64,000 nucleotides of DNA from Endomychus coccineus (lineage: Eukaryota > Arthropoda > Insecta > Coleoptera > Endomychidae): NCBI GenBank assembly GCA_958510875.1, contig OY294068.1:27012297-27076296 (forward strand), read 5' to 3'. Below the pieces are notes generated by a model. It was not told the origin of the DNA and made no database searches. It saw only the letters and a program-made list of their open reading frames with translations. Below are positions 46,080 to 57,416 of the stretch, in pieces. Positions within the stretch are counted from its first letter, which is position 1, and each line of letters starts with the position of its first letter. The position numbers and the translations under genes are program-made.

Positions 46080-47248
46080 AGGGGTCATTCAAAAAATACG
46101 GAGTTGCTCCCATGGGGGGGGGGGGTCACTGGTGTACGGGGTGAGGTGCGAATGAAAAGTGTACATACATCATGTAGGTTTTTAATAATTTAATTTTGAT
46201 ATGCTTTACTGGCTATATTCATTATGTTACATGTGAATTAAGCTTTATACGGGTGGATGTCTAATAAGTTCTCAGTGCTACCATCTATGCTCCCACCGTG
46301 AAACCCATTGACTTATCAAAACAGTGAAAAGTACCAGATTATAACCTAGAAAAGCTTCGTTCAAGATAACAATCTGCAAAATAGGTTAAAGGAAGGTAGG
46401 TGCTTATATATAAAATCACTTATTAAGCAAATGATGTGGAATATAGATTGACAAATCTGAAATTAAGTATAAATAATGTCATTCAAGAACTATATAAACA
46501 GAATAAAGAAGCTTATCCTGACATGCAACCTGCAAAATAGTAAAAAGTGACTTGTGGGAAATTTCCATCATTGTTTCTGCTACAAACCCACCATCTATTA
46601 AAGCTGTTGTCAAAGAAGATCACGGTTTTGCTGATACTCAGGAATTGCCATATGATGCAGCATGCCCATCAGTCCAGAAGGATTTGAAGCGAAAGATCTG
46701 CCCCAAATGCAAGTTATATTTCGCGTCGTTGACTTGTTTGAAAAAACACCAAACATTTTGCCAATCTGTTTGAAATTTGAAAGTAGGACCAGTTCAGATA
46801 GCAGCTCGTCGTCAAAAAGAAGCTTTGGCCACAATCCGAAAACCAGGAAGACGCAGAATGGATTGAAGAGAACTTTGACGCCGAAATACCGGAGATTGAC
46901 ACGGAGCGCTCTAACGAGTCTTGCGATAGTTGTGTCGAGGAAAAAGCATTTGCAATCTCCATGGGAATAATATAAATATCTATTAATGTTGTTTGATCGT
47001 CGTTTGGTTGCATGTAAAAGGATATATTGGTGATTTCATCATAATACAGGCAAATAAAAACAAAATAAACCATGTTGTAAATTTAATATTTTCTCCTTTC
47101 AGTAATTCAATTATTTCAGTACGGGGGGTGGGGGGTCCTGATGGGTACGTACACGTAGGGGGTAGGTTGTTTTTGTACGAAAGTGTACAGAGGGGGGTGG
47201 GGGTAAAAAAATTATGTTTTTGGTGTATGTATATTTTAAATGACCCCT
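46080..47248 (+). mobile_element. Unclassified DNA element with AGGGGTCATT ends and a zinc-finger ORF
   Basis: Starts AGGGGTCATTCAAAAAATAC and ends with its approximate inverse (TTTTAAATGACCCCT); the inverted match may extend into TCTCTA/AAGAGA. G-tracts lie just inside both ends (near 46116 and 47120-47205). A frame reading CPKCKLYFASLTCLKKHQTF followed by C (46701-46766) is a C2H2-like (CCHC) finger. After a frameshift come GPVQIAARRQKEALATIRKP and EENFDAEIPEIDTERSN. I do not recognise the protein; it may be an accessory DNA-binding protein or transposase fragment. Confidence 0.6.
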
Positions 47249-47259
47249 AAGAGAAACTG

Positions 47260-48122
47260 TTAAATCTCTACTAGAACTGTGGCAAATGGTGCTTTGTGTT
47301 ACGCATCATTTGAAGTAAAATATTTGTTATCTATAAACAAAGCACTAAATATGTTTTCTGTAGAAACCATACGTTACGCAACGTTAATTCTTGTGCAATT
47401 CAAGTCACAGTCCTTTGCAGAAACATAAGTTCCTTACCAATATACATTACAAATAAGTGTGTACTCCTCGCTCTGTGTTAAGCAATGAACAAAGAAAAAC
47501 AAAGAAGTTTCATAACTCCAAACGGTCGATTTACAAAGGTGCCTTGGCAAAACCGTATTTTGGTTTGAATAGAATTATTAAATCTAGCTTCATCGGAGTT
47601 TAATTTTCCCAAACAATTATTATTTCGTCTTTATTCAATATACTTATAAATTAGCTAGCTGTAAACGCTATCGAGTCTCTTAACTGAACTATAAACTAAA
47701 ACCAAGGTAATATTTTTAACTTCAAAGTTCGAATTTTTTAACTGCCGCTATTACGAACTGCGCCAATTTTATATAAATGTCGTGTTTGTGTCAAATTCTA
47801 TCAACTACTCTCTAAGTAATTCTGGAGAGGTAATAAAAGTTGCTGCCCTGTATCCTGACATCTGCTAGTCATTATATATTTCTTGGAATATAATTCAGTT
47901 ATCTTGCAAGTAATGTAGTGCCACTGATCAACACCAGTCCAAAGCCAATAATAACCGTTTGGTATGTGAGCAAGTAAAATTGCAGGGACAAACCTGAAGA
48001 CAGTAAAGAACCAAATTTGGAAAATTAGCTCCAAATCTATCAGACTATCTTAAATTAAGATTACCTATCTTATAATTGATCAGATCATTTGGTATTACTT
48101 AAAATAAATGTTCCAACATGTA
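47260..48122. other. Region downstream of Cdk4/6, 3' UTR and unassigned
   Basis: The first 100-200 bases below 48123 should be Cdk4/6 3' UTR. A 77-codon minus frame (48034-47801) is open but has no domain I recognise. Confidence 0.35.
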
Positions 48123-51100
48123 CTATGTATTGATGGGTTCCTCAGTGAAGTAGGTGTGGTTTAAAGCTTCTAATGCTGATATTCTTTTGTTTGCATCAAA
48201 TGTCAACATTCTCTGAAAGAAAAGAGTAATCAATATTCAAAGTGTCATTGAAGGTATGAGCTAATTTCGCTAAAACAACTGAATCAATTCATAGGTACAC
48301 ACCAATATAAGATTTTTTGCAGTGCAGCACATGTTCGGAATCAATCGAGAAAGGTCAGTAGCATCAAAACCATCAAATGAGTCATATTTTAAAGAAATAT
48401 TGTCTTTAGGCCATTCACTTTTTGGTGGTTTCCCGAGGATTCTAAAAATAAGATCAGATATAATGTCACATTAACCAAAATCAATTCGCATATTATAATA
48501 TTCATTTTACCGGTAATTGTTTTATTTTCTTACTTGAATATTTTACTCAGTTGATCCCCTTCTGATGTACCACAAAATAATGCAGTCAGTTTATATAATT
48601 CTGCAATTATGCATCCTACTGACCAAATGTCTACTGGAGTAGCATATGCCAATCCTAGAAGAACTTCTGGTGCTCTGTACCACAGAGTGACAACCTACAA
48701 AACAACTTCAATTAAAAGATACACCTTTTTTTTGGCCAAGCATTTTACATGAAAGTGTAACACTTATTTCATAGTTTATTCTATTTTATGTTCCTACAAT
48801 CATATATTTTAGCCGCAGAAGGGTCCAAAAGCGAAAAATCGTGCTGAAAAAAGTGGGGGCATTCAGTAATCGATTGATCACAGCTTTTTATGTGCAGTGT
48901 GTGACTTAGCTTTTCGAAATAACTGTCAGGCGATAATAATTACTTATTTTACTTAACAGACGGTTATTTTCATTTATGCACTATTGTAGCTGTCACGAAT
49001 GGAATTTTCGTGAAAACGATAAGACTAAAGCGGCCAAATTCATCCTGCTGATCGTCGCTCGATTCGAGCGAGTGTGACGTGGCAGCGATAAACCTCCAAT
49101 AGAGCGATATATTCGAGCGTTTTGGTAAACAAAGGCCTGTTACAAGTTGGCGATAATTGATATAGTTTAGCTTCATCGCTCGACGAGACCCGTTTTTTCG
49201 CTAGAATCGAACGATGAGCGGCAGGATGAAAAGGTAGCTGAACGAATTTTTAATTTAGAAAATTTGAACCCGTGACAGGCAAGGGTTAACTGGACTCTCG
49301 ATTGCTTTTTGTCTGCTTATATCACATGCTTGAAGATGTGTATTCAAATTTATTTAGTAAGTTCTAAACAGTTTGGTTTTAGGCAAAATCATTCAACAAT
49401 TCAGGCACAGGCTAATGTTGTGGAAGGTCTAGCTGAAGGCTTTGAATAAGGTCAATTTATAGGCACTGTGCGATCCAACAAAATGTGTGCCTCACAATAA
49501 ATTATTGGATAAATTGTAATTTGAAGGGGCAACAGGTTTGCTTTAAAAACTAGCTACCTTCATATCTGAGTGAACTTTGTCAAATTGTCATGGTGGACAA
49601 TGTTATATCGGACTGCAGTCTGATAATACATGGTGTATCCCAAAGATTCATTCTCGGGCCCATACTTTTTGCAATTTACATTAATGATTTTTCGAATTAT
49701 TTACACCAGGTCCAAACAATTTTGTCTGCAGCCGATTCTACTTTTAGTAACTCAGCTAGAGACAAAAATTTGCTTATAACCTATATTAAGGCAACTGAAA
49801 TCAAAGCAATTGAATGGTTCATCATTAACACTTTTAAACTTAATCTAGAAAAAATTCAACTGGACTGGACTTGCATTATGTGCTCAATGTTGCTAGCTAA
49901 AACAACTAAAAATCTTGATCCAACATGATGATGTAAGAAAATCATCACTATCTGCCTCTTATGACTATTAATATTCAATTAAAATGTATACTTCTGAGCT
50001 TGTCAAGTTTCTCCCACTTGAATATCAAAGTACTCTGGCATTAATATTAATAGTGCGGTTCAAGATATCTTACATCCTCAGAATTAGTTTAACCTCATTC
50101 TGAGAATGCCACTGTGTAATGAAACAATTCATGAGCTTCTGATGAAAACAACCATAGCCCAAAAATTGAAAATTAGAGATGTACAAAGTGATATCTAGAT
50201 TCAGGGCCGCCAAATCTTTTGGTAAAACTAGTTCTTGTCAAGTTATTTCACTGTAAATTTGAATGTTTCTACAAAAACAACCATAGTTCAATAGAGATTC
50301 AGTAAAACATCCTTAGTCCTAGACATTGTTGTTTTTGAAATGAATATAAAATAATGACACAAGACTGTTTTGACATTTTTCAAACATAACCTTTCTTATT
50401 TGCTGCTGCAAGTATTAATAGTGCTTTAAAATGGGGTCGATAAAGGTGATAAAGGTAACAGTAAGACATAACTACACAGGTCTGTGAGAGACTATTCATA
50501 TACAAAACAAGAATAAATTGGCATCAAAAATAAACTTTCAACCACTGCAGAAACAAGAAATAGCAATACAACCAATTAAGTTATCATTTTTAAGAAAATT
50601 GGCAAATTTTGTTCAAACTCCTGTTCTAGCCGGAAAATAGATTCATTTTGTATTATAAAATTATGTGTTTAATAAAAAACCATGTACTTCATTTTTGATT
50701 GTAAGTCATCAATTTCTTACAAAAACAGCCAATGTCCTATGATATTTGCTAATTAATAGTGAATTATTCATCAATGCTAATTTTTCTGATACATAACTTT
50801 CGGTAATTTTGAAAAAAGGAAGTTATAACTTTTTTTTTAATTATCTCAATAGGAAAAAATGGACTAGTTTTTTTTTGCAAGAAGCTCCTCAACTGTTCAT
50901 TTATAGTTATTGTAGAAAATTTTTATTCAATCAAATTTTACTATTAAATTTGAAATCATTTGCATGTAGTTAACCACGAAACTGTAGAATTAGAAAAGTA
51001 TTCATTCATACAAATCAGGTGAAGTAATTTTCAAGTTCCAAAATCACCTTCTGTATAAGAAAAACTTCACTATGTATTGAATTCTCGATATCCATGCTGA

Positions 51101-52714
51101 TGTAGCTTGGAGTTAATATCCAGATTGATTAATAGACACAACATAACATAACATACATTGCAATGATTATTATACACAAATTCAGTATATAGACCAGGCA
51201 ACGAACTGGAAAATAAAAAAAGAATATATAGTAAGTTAGTATTTCAAATTTTTTTTGCATTTTGTTCCAAATACCCCATAGATCATTCATGACTATCAAG
51301 ACCGCGGGGGTCGCCCTTTCTACCCCTCCAAAACGGGGTTTCAACCCCTCAGAGGAGCATTCTTATAAAAACAATCCAAAAGTTTAGAAAATTAATGAAT
51401 TAAGAGCCGAATATGACCTCTAGTTTCTTTTTTGGGTCGCTGATCACGATTCCGCTGTTATTTTTCCCAAAAAGCTCTCTCCATAAGGAAAATTCGTGAA
51501 ATTTGAGATTTTCCAGAGACGTTATGAATAATGAAGTATAATTTTGCAAAAATGGCCTCTAGTCATTTTTGCAACAGCGACCCAAAAAACCTATATTTAT
51601 ATATAATATATATACCTATATATTATATATAAATTTTCCAAATTTCCCATCTGTAGGGAGTTTTCTGAGAAAACTAACTGCGGAATCGTGATCAGCAAAC
51701 CCAAAAAACATACTAAGGGTCATTTTCGGCTCTTAATTCATTAATTTTCTAAACTTTTGGATTGTTTTTATAAGAATGCTCCTCCGAGAGGTTGAAACCC
51801 CGTTTTGGGGGGGTAGAAAGGTCGACCCCCGCGGTCTTGATAGTCATGAATGATCTATGGGGTATTAGGAACAAAATGCAAAAAAATTTTGAAATTCTAG
51901 GTTACTATATATATTTTTTTTATTAGGGCTTTTTTCCCGGCTTATTGCCTGGACTAATATGCATAGGTAAATGGAATAGAATTTGAATTTCATAATTACT
52001 CTAAATCTTGCATATTTTCAAGGTTGCTAACAACTATAATTTCATTTCAAAATTCAGGATAACCTAATTCACCTCAAAGTATCTTCAAAAGTATATAAAT
52101 CAACGTACCACTGAAGTTAACTTCATGTCAAAATCATATGTTTTCGCAAGACCAAAATCAGCCAACTTGATGTGCCCATCATGAGTTACAAGTAAATTTT
52201 GTGGCTTCAGGTCCCTATGTACAATACGATTACTGTGTAAGAAATCAACTCCCTGCAGTATTTCCTTTGCCATTTTTCTAATTTCAACTATTGGAAATCC
52301 TGCACACTTTGATGTTTTTTCGATATACAATGCTAAATCTTGATCCACATGTTCAAAAACAAGGAACATGATCAACTCTCTTTCTCTTTGTTGTCCATGA
52401 CAAATATCTAATAAACGTACAATATTTGGATGCTCAAATGTATTCAGCTGTTTCAATAGAGAAATTTCTCGTAAAGTGTTCATTGGGATGCCATCATCTG
52501 TTAGAGGAACACATACTTTTTTTAACGCTACTATTTTACCAGTGTTTCTATTTCGGCCTTTATAAACTGTGCCATAAGCACCTTGAAGAAAAAACATATG
52601 TTATTGCTAGACATTAATGATTTTTATTGAATACAACTAACCTCTACCAATTTTGTGTAGTTCTTCAAAATCGTTTCTCTCTAAGGAACAACTTCCTGAC
52701 ATCTTATAATTCAT
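48123..52714 (-). CDS. Cdk4: Cyclin-dependent kinase 4/6
   Basis: Five exons, all with GT-AG ends and matching phases: 52714-52642, 52581-52109, 48694-48534, 48441-48303, 48212-48123. Together they encode 311 aa, within the CDK4/6 size range. Visible features: glycine loop [13 protein letters not shown], catalytic Lys in VALKKV, the cyclin-binding helix as [27 protein letters not shown], activation-loop [29 protein letters not shown] and C-lobe [12 protein letters not shown]. The [14 protein letters not shown] stretch is specific to CDK4/6; Ser after the activating Thr resembles vertebrate CDK6 rather than CDK4. With cyclin D it phosphorylates Rb-family proteins in G1. Intron 2 (3.4 kb) carries a LINE and a foldback element. 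Upstream, 52640-52714 encodes the N-terminus [21 protein letters not shown] second in-frame Met at residue 5 is possible. Confidence 0.97.
49330..49930 (+). mobile_element. LINE reverse-transcriptase fragment in a Cdk4/6 intron
   Basis: The plus strand reads [20 protein letters not shown], a stop, later [20 protein letters not shown], and SAADSTFS, matching RT blocks QFGFRxxxST, GVPQGSVLGPLLFxIYINDL and ADDT. It sits antisense to the host gene and is interrupted by stops. Confidence 0.8.
49931..51189. other. Intronic AT-rich sequence of Cdk4/6
   Basis: May include further LINE 3' sequence; no motif after about 49930 is convincing. Confidence 0.35.
51190..51956. mobile_element. Foldback element B (TAGTCCAGGC family) in a Cdk4/6 intron
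   Basis: Left end TAGACCAGGCAACG (one change from the family end), right end TTGCCTGGACTA, flanked by ATA on both sides (51187-51189, 51957-51959). Subterminal sequence (GCATTTTGTTC, CCCCATAGATCATTCATGAC, CAAGACCGCGGGGGTCG) is nearly identical to element A. It keeps fewer core repeats (GGTCGCTGATCACGATTCCG at 51434, an inverted one near 51690) and an AT palindrome at its centre. Confidence 0.85.
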
Positions 52715-53169
52715 TTTGAAACTGACCAGTATTCCAGAGTAGCCAAAACTTAGTTGAAACAAAACAAAAAACTCTTTTCATAAATATTATTTCTGATCAC
52801 AGGAGACGTTTACATTTCATACGAAACCAAAGAAATTTCAATTCAACGTAATTATTTAAGTAATGTGGTAGCGGCAGCCAAGGTTGTGAAAACAGAAAAC
52901 ATAAACTCTTTTTTTAAGGTTAAAATAAAACATAGAATTCAGATTCAATACATAGAATTTATGAAAACTTTGAAATGATCAAGTCTGAAGAAGTACAAGT
53001 ATACTAGGTTGTCTGTCTAATATAGGCTCTTCATCCTTCCCATATTTTATTCCTTATGTGTAATATTCTACGTATATACAAATTGTGTTTAAAATCGAAT
53101 ATTAATACATAAAACAATGTCCCATACAATTCTCAGCGGATCGAATGATCACCATCGTATCCGTATCAG
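52715..53169. other. Upstream of Cdk4/6
   Basis: Contains the presumed Cdk4/6 5' UTR and promoter. No core element could be singled out. Confidence 0.35.
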
Positions 53170-53447
53170 AGAGATGTAAGAATAGAGAGCGCTAGTCCCT
53201 TAAAAGCCTATGTTAATCGAATGACCGGGATTGAAAAAAGAGAGTAGTAACCGATTTCTCCCCTCCAACAAATTTACTCTATGCGCGGCATTCTCAATTC
53301 GTTCTTTCGACGTCGAGTCTTCCGCTAGTGTAGTTCGTACAAAGAAAAATTTTATGGTATGGGAAGCTTGGTAACTTTCATCCCCACTCCGCGGCTCTAA
53401 GTCCGGTCATTAATATATCCTTTAGCGCTCTCTATTCTTACATCTCT
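53170..53447. mobile_element. MITE with about 70-bp imperfect inverted repeats
   Basis: AGAGATGTAAGAATAGAGAG at the left is mirrored by CTCTCTATTCTTACATCTCT at the right, extending inward to CGAATGACCGG / CCGGTCATTAATA. 278 bp, no coding capacity. The target duplication is unclear. Confidence 0.78.
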
Positions 53448-53487
53448 ATGCTGTGTAGCCTACCTGTTACATCGGATGTATTGCGCT

Positions 53488-54036
53488 CACGGTCGTATAC
53501 ACAGGTCTGGAAACTCGAGACTGTTTCCTATGTGAGAAGTGAGTCCGCTAAGCGTCGACCGTCGCGTAGTACGTCACGAGTGGCACATGAGTCGAGGGAT
53601 GCTCTCTGGCAATCTTTGTATTGTGGGGCTCGAAATTTGAACGATATGACGCAATCCTGACAGCATACTTCGATCCATGCACCAGCTGGTAGCTGAGCGA
53701 GGGACTACGAGTTTAGCGGCACGTAAGCAAAGAGTTATATATATAGAGTAGACAACTAAGCCTTTCACTGGTGTGTTAACGGACATTCTGTCATTCTCGC
53801 ACATTTACTGCGCTCTCACTCGCACGATGTGCACGCGTTATACTTATTCTTGTATTCTTCTACTCTTTGTGATAGAAGGGGAGACGTAACATGTGCGAGA
53901 AGGTCAGAATGTCCGACTAGTTACCAGCGCTTTCCTATGCTTAACACACTACTTGTCAACTCTATATATAAAACTCTTTGCACGTAAGAGACTCATGTCA
54001 AACAATAGAGTTTCCAAACCTGTGTATACGACCGTG
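53488..54036. mobile_element. hAT-like non-autonomous foldback, CACGGTCGTA ends
   Basis: Starts CACGGTCGTATACACAGG and ends with the inverse (TGTGTATACGACCGTG). Most of its 549 bp folds on itself (for example GGACATTCTGTCATTCTCGC paired with GCGAGAAGGTCAGAATGTCC). Flanking 8-mers ATTGCGCT and ATAGCGCC agree at 6 of 8 positions, consistent with an aged hAT-type duplication. Confidence 0.72.
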
Positions 54037-54211
54037 ATAGCGCCTAACCTTTGAGTTCCTACGGGTTCCCGAACCTATGATGCAGGTGACATGTAATCTT
54101 GTAAAGTTATTCATAACTCATTCGCTTCAACGATGTTGATACGTTTGGTCAGACAAATTAGTCTGAGATGACTCCTAGCCTAAGTCTCACAGAACCGCAA
54201 TAAGGCTAGGT

Positions 54212-54788
54212 CACGGTCGTACATACAGGTCTGGGGACTCGTATGTTTGACATGGGTCTCTTACGCGTCGCCAAACTCGAAGTCCCTCGCTCAACCACCA
54301 GCTAGCGCTTGGATCGAAGTGGTAAAACGATTTCTTTCCGGAATCGCAAGCAGTGTTACTAAGTATTCTGATTTGATAGAGGAATAGAGCTGTCACTCTT
54401 GTCAAAATATATTACTCACCTTAAAAATAACTTCCCCTTTTTCGTAATACATGCTCGCACACATAAAAGACCTCGTTAAAACGATTTCTATCCGGAATCG
54501 CAAGCATCCACTTTTTTCGCATTTCCGCATCTTTCGGCACTTCAAAAACAGAAGTTTCTTGCTTTACACTTTTGTACCCTGTTTTTCATTTCGGCACAAT
54601 GCACGATTTCGTAATTTGTTTCTAAAAACGCAGGTATTCCTTGTGTTTACAAGTCAAGTATGACAGTTGTCAGAGAATTTCGACTACTGCGCCACCCTTT
54701 TTGGTACTACGCGACAGTCGACGCTAAGCGGACCCACTTCTCACATAGGAAACAGCCTCGAGTCCCCAGACCTGTATGTACGACCGTG
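54212..54788. mobile_element. hAT-like non-autonomous element, CACGGTCGTA ends, perfect target duplication
   Basis: Starts CACGGTCGTACATACAGG and ends with the inverse (CTGTATGTACGACCGTG), flanked by GGCTAGGT on both sides (54204-54211, 54789-54796). Sibling of 53488-54036; the right end here matches the left end of that element over some 85 bases. No transposase. The 8-bp duplication and CA...TG ends suit hAT. Confidence 0.85.
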
Positions 54789-54796
54789 GGCTAGGT

Positions 54797-55240
54797 CGAA
54801 GAAAGATTAACATCTCTCTGGTCTGGTCTACTCTGGTAGCAGAGATGGGAAGTTAAAACGGAAATCAATTTTCAGATAAAGTTGTAATTTGAATATAGAT
54901 ATATTACTTGGTATTATAGCATGCAATACTGATAGTAAAACGAAAGTTTTATTTATTCTTAAGGACATATATAAGGACTTCCTGTTTAAACGGAGTTGCC
55001 AGGCGGACCTTATAGTTGCACCCCATTTGCTTTTATTAATATGAAGAACCTTTCTTCTAATGGTTCTATTTGAAATTTTCCCAACAATGAAATTTAAATT
55101 AAGGTCATTGAAATAATACGAAATTATTTCTAAAAGAGAAAAATCTCTAAGCAATATTAAAAAAAAATAATGTATGGCCGTAGCTATGGCACTAAAAACA
55201 AAGACTTGAAAAATTCCACAAACCTTGCCAAACATTTTCG
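54797..55240. other. Spacer, no supported gene
   Basis: A 135-codon minus frame (55235-54828) is AT-rich and matches no family I know; I do not call it a gene. Confidence 0.35.
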
Positions 55241-55345
55241 ATTATAACCATCAGTTTGATTATGTAAATGTTAATATTTTAGATAAACCAATTATTATAA
55301 AAGATCTATTCTGAAGATGATTCACATAAAACGTGACGCTAAGTC
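55241..55345 (+). mobile_element. PLE-1 coding-end fragment
   Basis: Reads FDYNHQFDYVNVNILDK then, after a frameshift, bases matching 33600-33640 (AAAAGATCTATTCTGRAGAT). It is a short piece of the C-terminus seen at 20420 and 33600. Confidence 0.68.
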
Positions 55346-55956
55346 TAAGTATACGTCAGAGAGTTTTTCTTTTTTTTCATATTCTGTTTCGGTGAAAAGA
55401 TAGTATTTTAATTCCTTTTTTTTGGTTTTCGGTATTTTGACCTACCTCATTTTTTGACGTGAAAATCAGCCATTTTCAAAAATCCGTATTTTACGAATTC
55501 CAAACGAAATAATTATGTTATCGAAAGATATCATTATTCTGCACCTGATTTCAAAATTCAAGCATTTTGGTCCAAAGACATAATTTTGGCGCCATTTTGA
55601 AAATTTTGGACCACCAAAAATTCAAATTTCTTGTGTTTAGAAATTTTTCACGGAACCCAAATTCTAGTTTCTATTGGAGGTTTTCATAACGGGTATTTTA
55701 AGCCCACGTAGATCGACTTGAATTGAGTGGAAGTATCCTATCAATGTGTTTGGGTGTCTAGAGGGTCCAATTTTGGGACTTGGATCAAATTACAGAGAAA
55801 TACATCGGCTATTTAAGTTTGAACAGCGTATGGTGATTCGTTCACAATTCCAAGTTATAACGAATTACATTTTAAAAGCTAGCGCGGAATTTGATTTAGC
55901 GGCAATAAGCGAGCGTCGTCAGTACAATAGATTTCGCGAGCGAAATTAAAGTTTTT

Positions 55957-56096
55957 TAATAGTATATTAAAGAACGAGTTTCCTAAGACTCGTCTTAAAG
56001 CACGAATTCAAGTTTAAAAGACGAGTGGTGAAGCCACGAGTTCTTTTAAAGAATGAGTGCTTCAAGGTCTTGGGAAACGAGTTGTTTATACTATTT
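55957..56096. repeat. Short inverted repeat (MITE-like)
   Basis: AATAGTATATTAAAGAACGA at the left and ACGAGTTGTTTATACTATT at the right are imperfect inverses; the inside is rich in ACGAGT/ACTCGT. A separate inverted pair, ATTTTTTGTAATTTGCC (56092-56108) and GGCAAATTACAAAAAT (56536-56551), begins where this one ends. Confidence 0.58.
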
Positions 56097-57416
56097 TTTG
56101 TAATTTGCCCTTTTTATGCCGGTTTTAAACAAAAATGTTTGATTTAGTCCATTTAGGGATTTTTATGGTGGTTGGTAACATCTTAATTTTGAAAGTCAAA
56201 ATTTGATTCAGTGGTTCTGTGATCGCTTTTGTTTCCGTAATTTTAGTTTCGTCTCTACTGGAAAGAGCAATAGCACTAGAAAACGACTATTAGTACAAAT
56301 ATCTAAACCATATTGTGTATTAGCTGAAATCAATTCTTCCACTGGACACGTCGATGACTTTCTCTTCTTGAGTTGTTGATGCTCGACACTGTCATTTAAA
56401 CTGACATAATGATGACAAGATAATTCCGCATCAAGCTCGCCATCCTAAAAATGTAAAAAGTTCCGTGCTTTTTTTGGATATTAAGACACGGCAAGTGATG
56501 ACGTTGCGTTCGTTAATGGGTCTATTAGAAAATCAAAATGGAGGCAAATTACAAAAATATTTTTAAAATGCACCTGAATGCTTATAATCCGTTTGTGTGA
56601 ATGTGTGAGTTTATGTAGACCGGAGCCAAAAATCGCGTATTAATTTTTCCAATAACTTTTGTTTTAAACATTTTTTCGTACAGCCCCTAGTTTTCTCTCA
56701 AAACGCAAAAATCAAAAAATGGCAATTTTTGAGCACAGGGTTAATCCAAATGTAAACTACACCATCCTGTTCAGCGCGTCAAAATAGAATAGACCAAAAT
56801 TAGAAATTGCCGAAATTCAGACAAGAAAAAATTCCTAAATGCCTGTACTAATTTTTAATACATTATTTTCACCACTTCTCCAGGTAAAATGTATGATTGT
56901 GATATAATATATTCATAGCCAGAATAACACTTTTATCATAGTGATACAAAAAGTACTATGGTCACCATTTGAAAAACCGAAAGTGGGTGCCAAAAGTACT
57001 ACTTGCAAGAGGCTATACCACGCCCAAAAACCATACAGCTCCTATTTTCCCCACTTGAATGCTATTTGCATATTTCAAATTCATACAACGGCTAAATCTT
57101 CTCCACAATGATCTAAGTATGCGCATGCACACACATACAACATCTCAAGAATAGTCTAGAAGGATTCAGATATGCTCAAATTACCCTTTTACAACATTTA
57201 CATAAGGCAAGTAATACCTTCAATAGACAACTATTGTTACAATCACATAAGTCGTTATATGTTCAATTGTCTTGGTGAAACTTGTTGTACCATTGAGTGA
57301 AAATTGAAATGCTAAGTAAAAATGGAAAAGGTAGAATGATAATTTATTCCAACAACTATAATAGGGCATATTAATCCAAAAATTCATCTTTGTTATAACG
57401 AACAGAACATATCACA
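56097..57416. other. AT-rich spacer downstream of the channel gene
   Basis: Apart from the inverted pair at 56092-56551, no element was recognised. The channel gene's 3' UTR occupies the last stretch before 57417. Confidence 0.35.
57343..57348 (-). promoter_or_regulatory. Candidate poly(A) signal of the channel gene
   Basis: AATAAA on the minus strand, about 70 bases after the stop codon. Confidence 0.5.

Noticed and set aside
47801..48034. 77-codon minus-strand frame downstream of Cdk4/6
   Set aside because: No recognised domain; it probably lies in or beyond the Cdk4/6 3' UTR.
54828..55235. 135-codon minus-strand frame as a gene
   Set aside because: AT-rich, no domain, no splice or start context, and directly abuts a PLE fragment.
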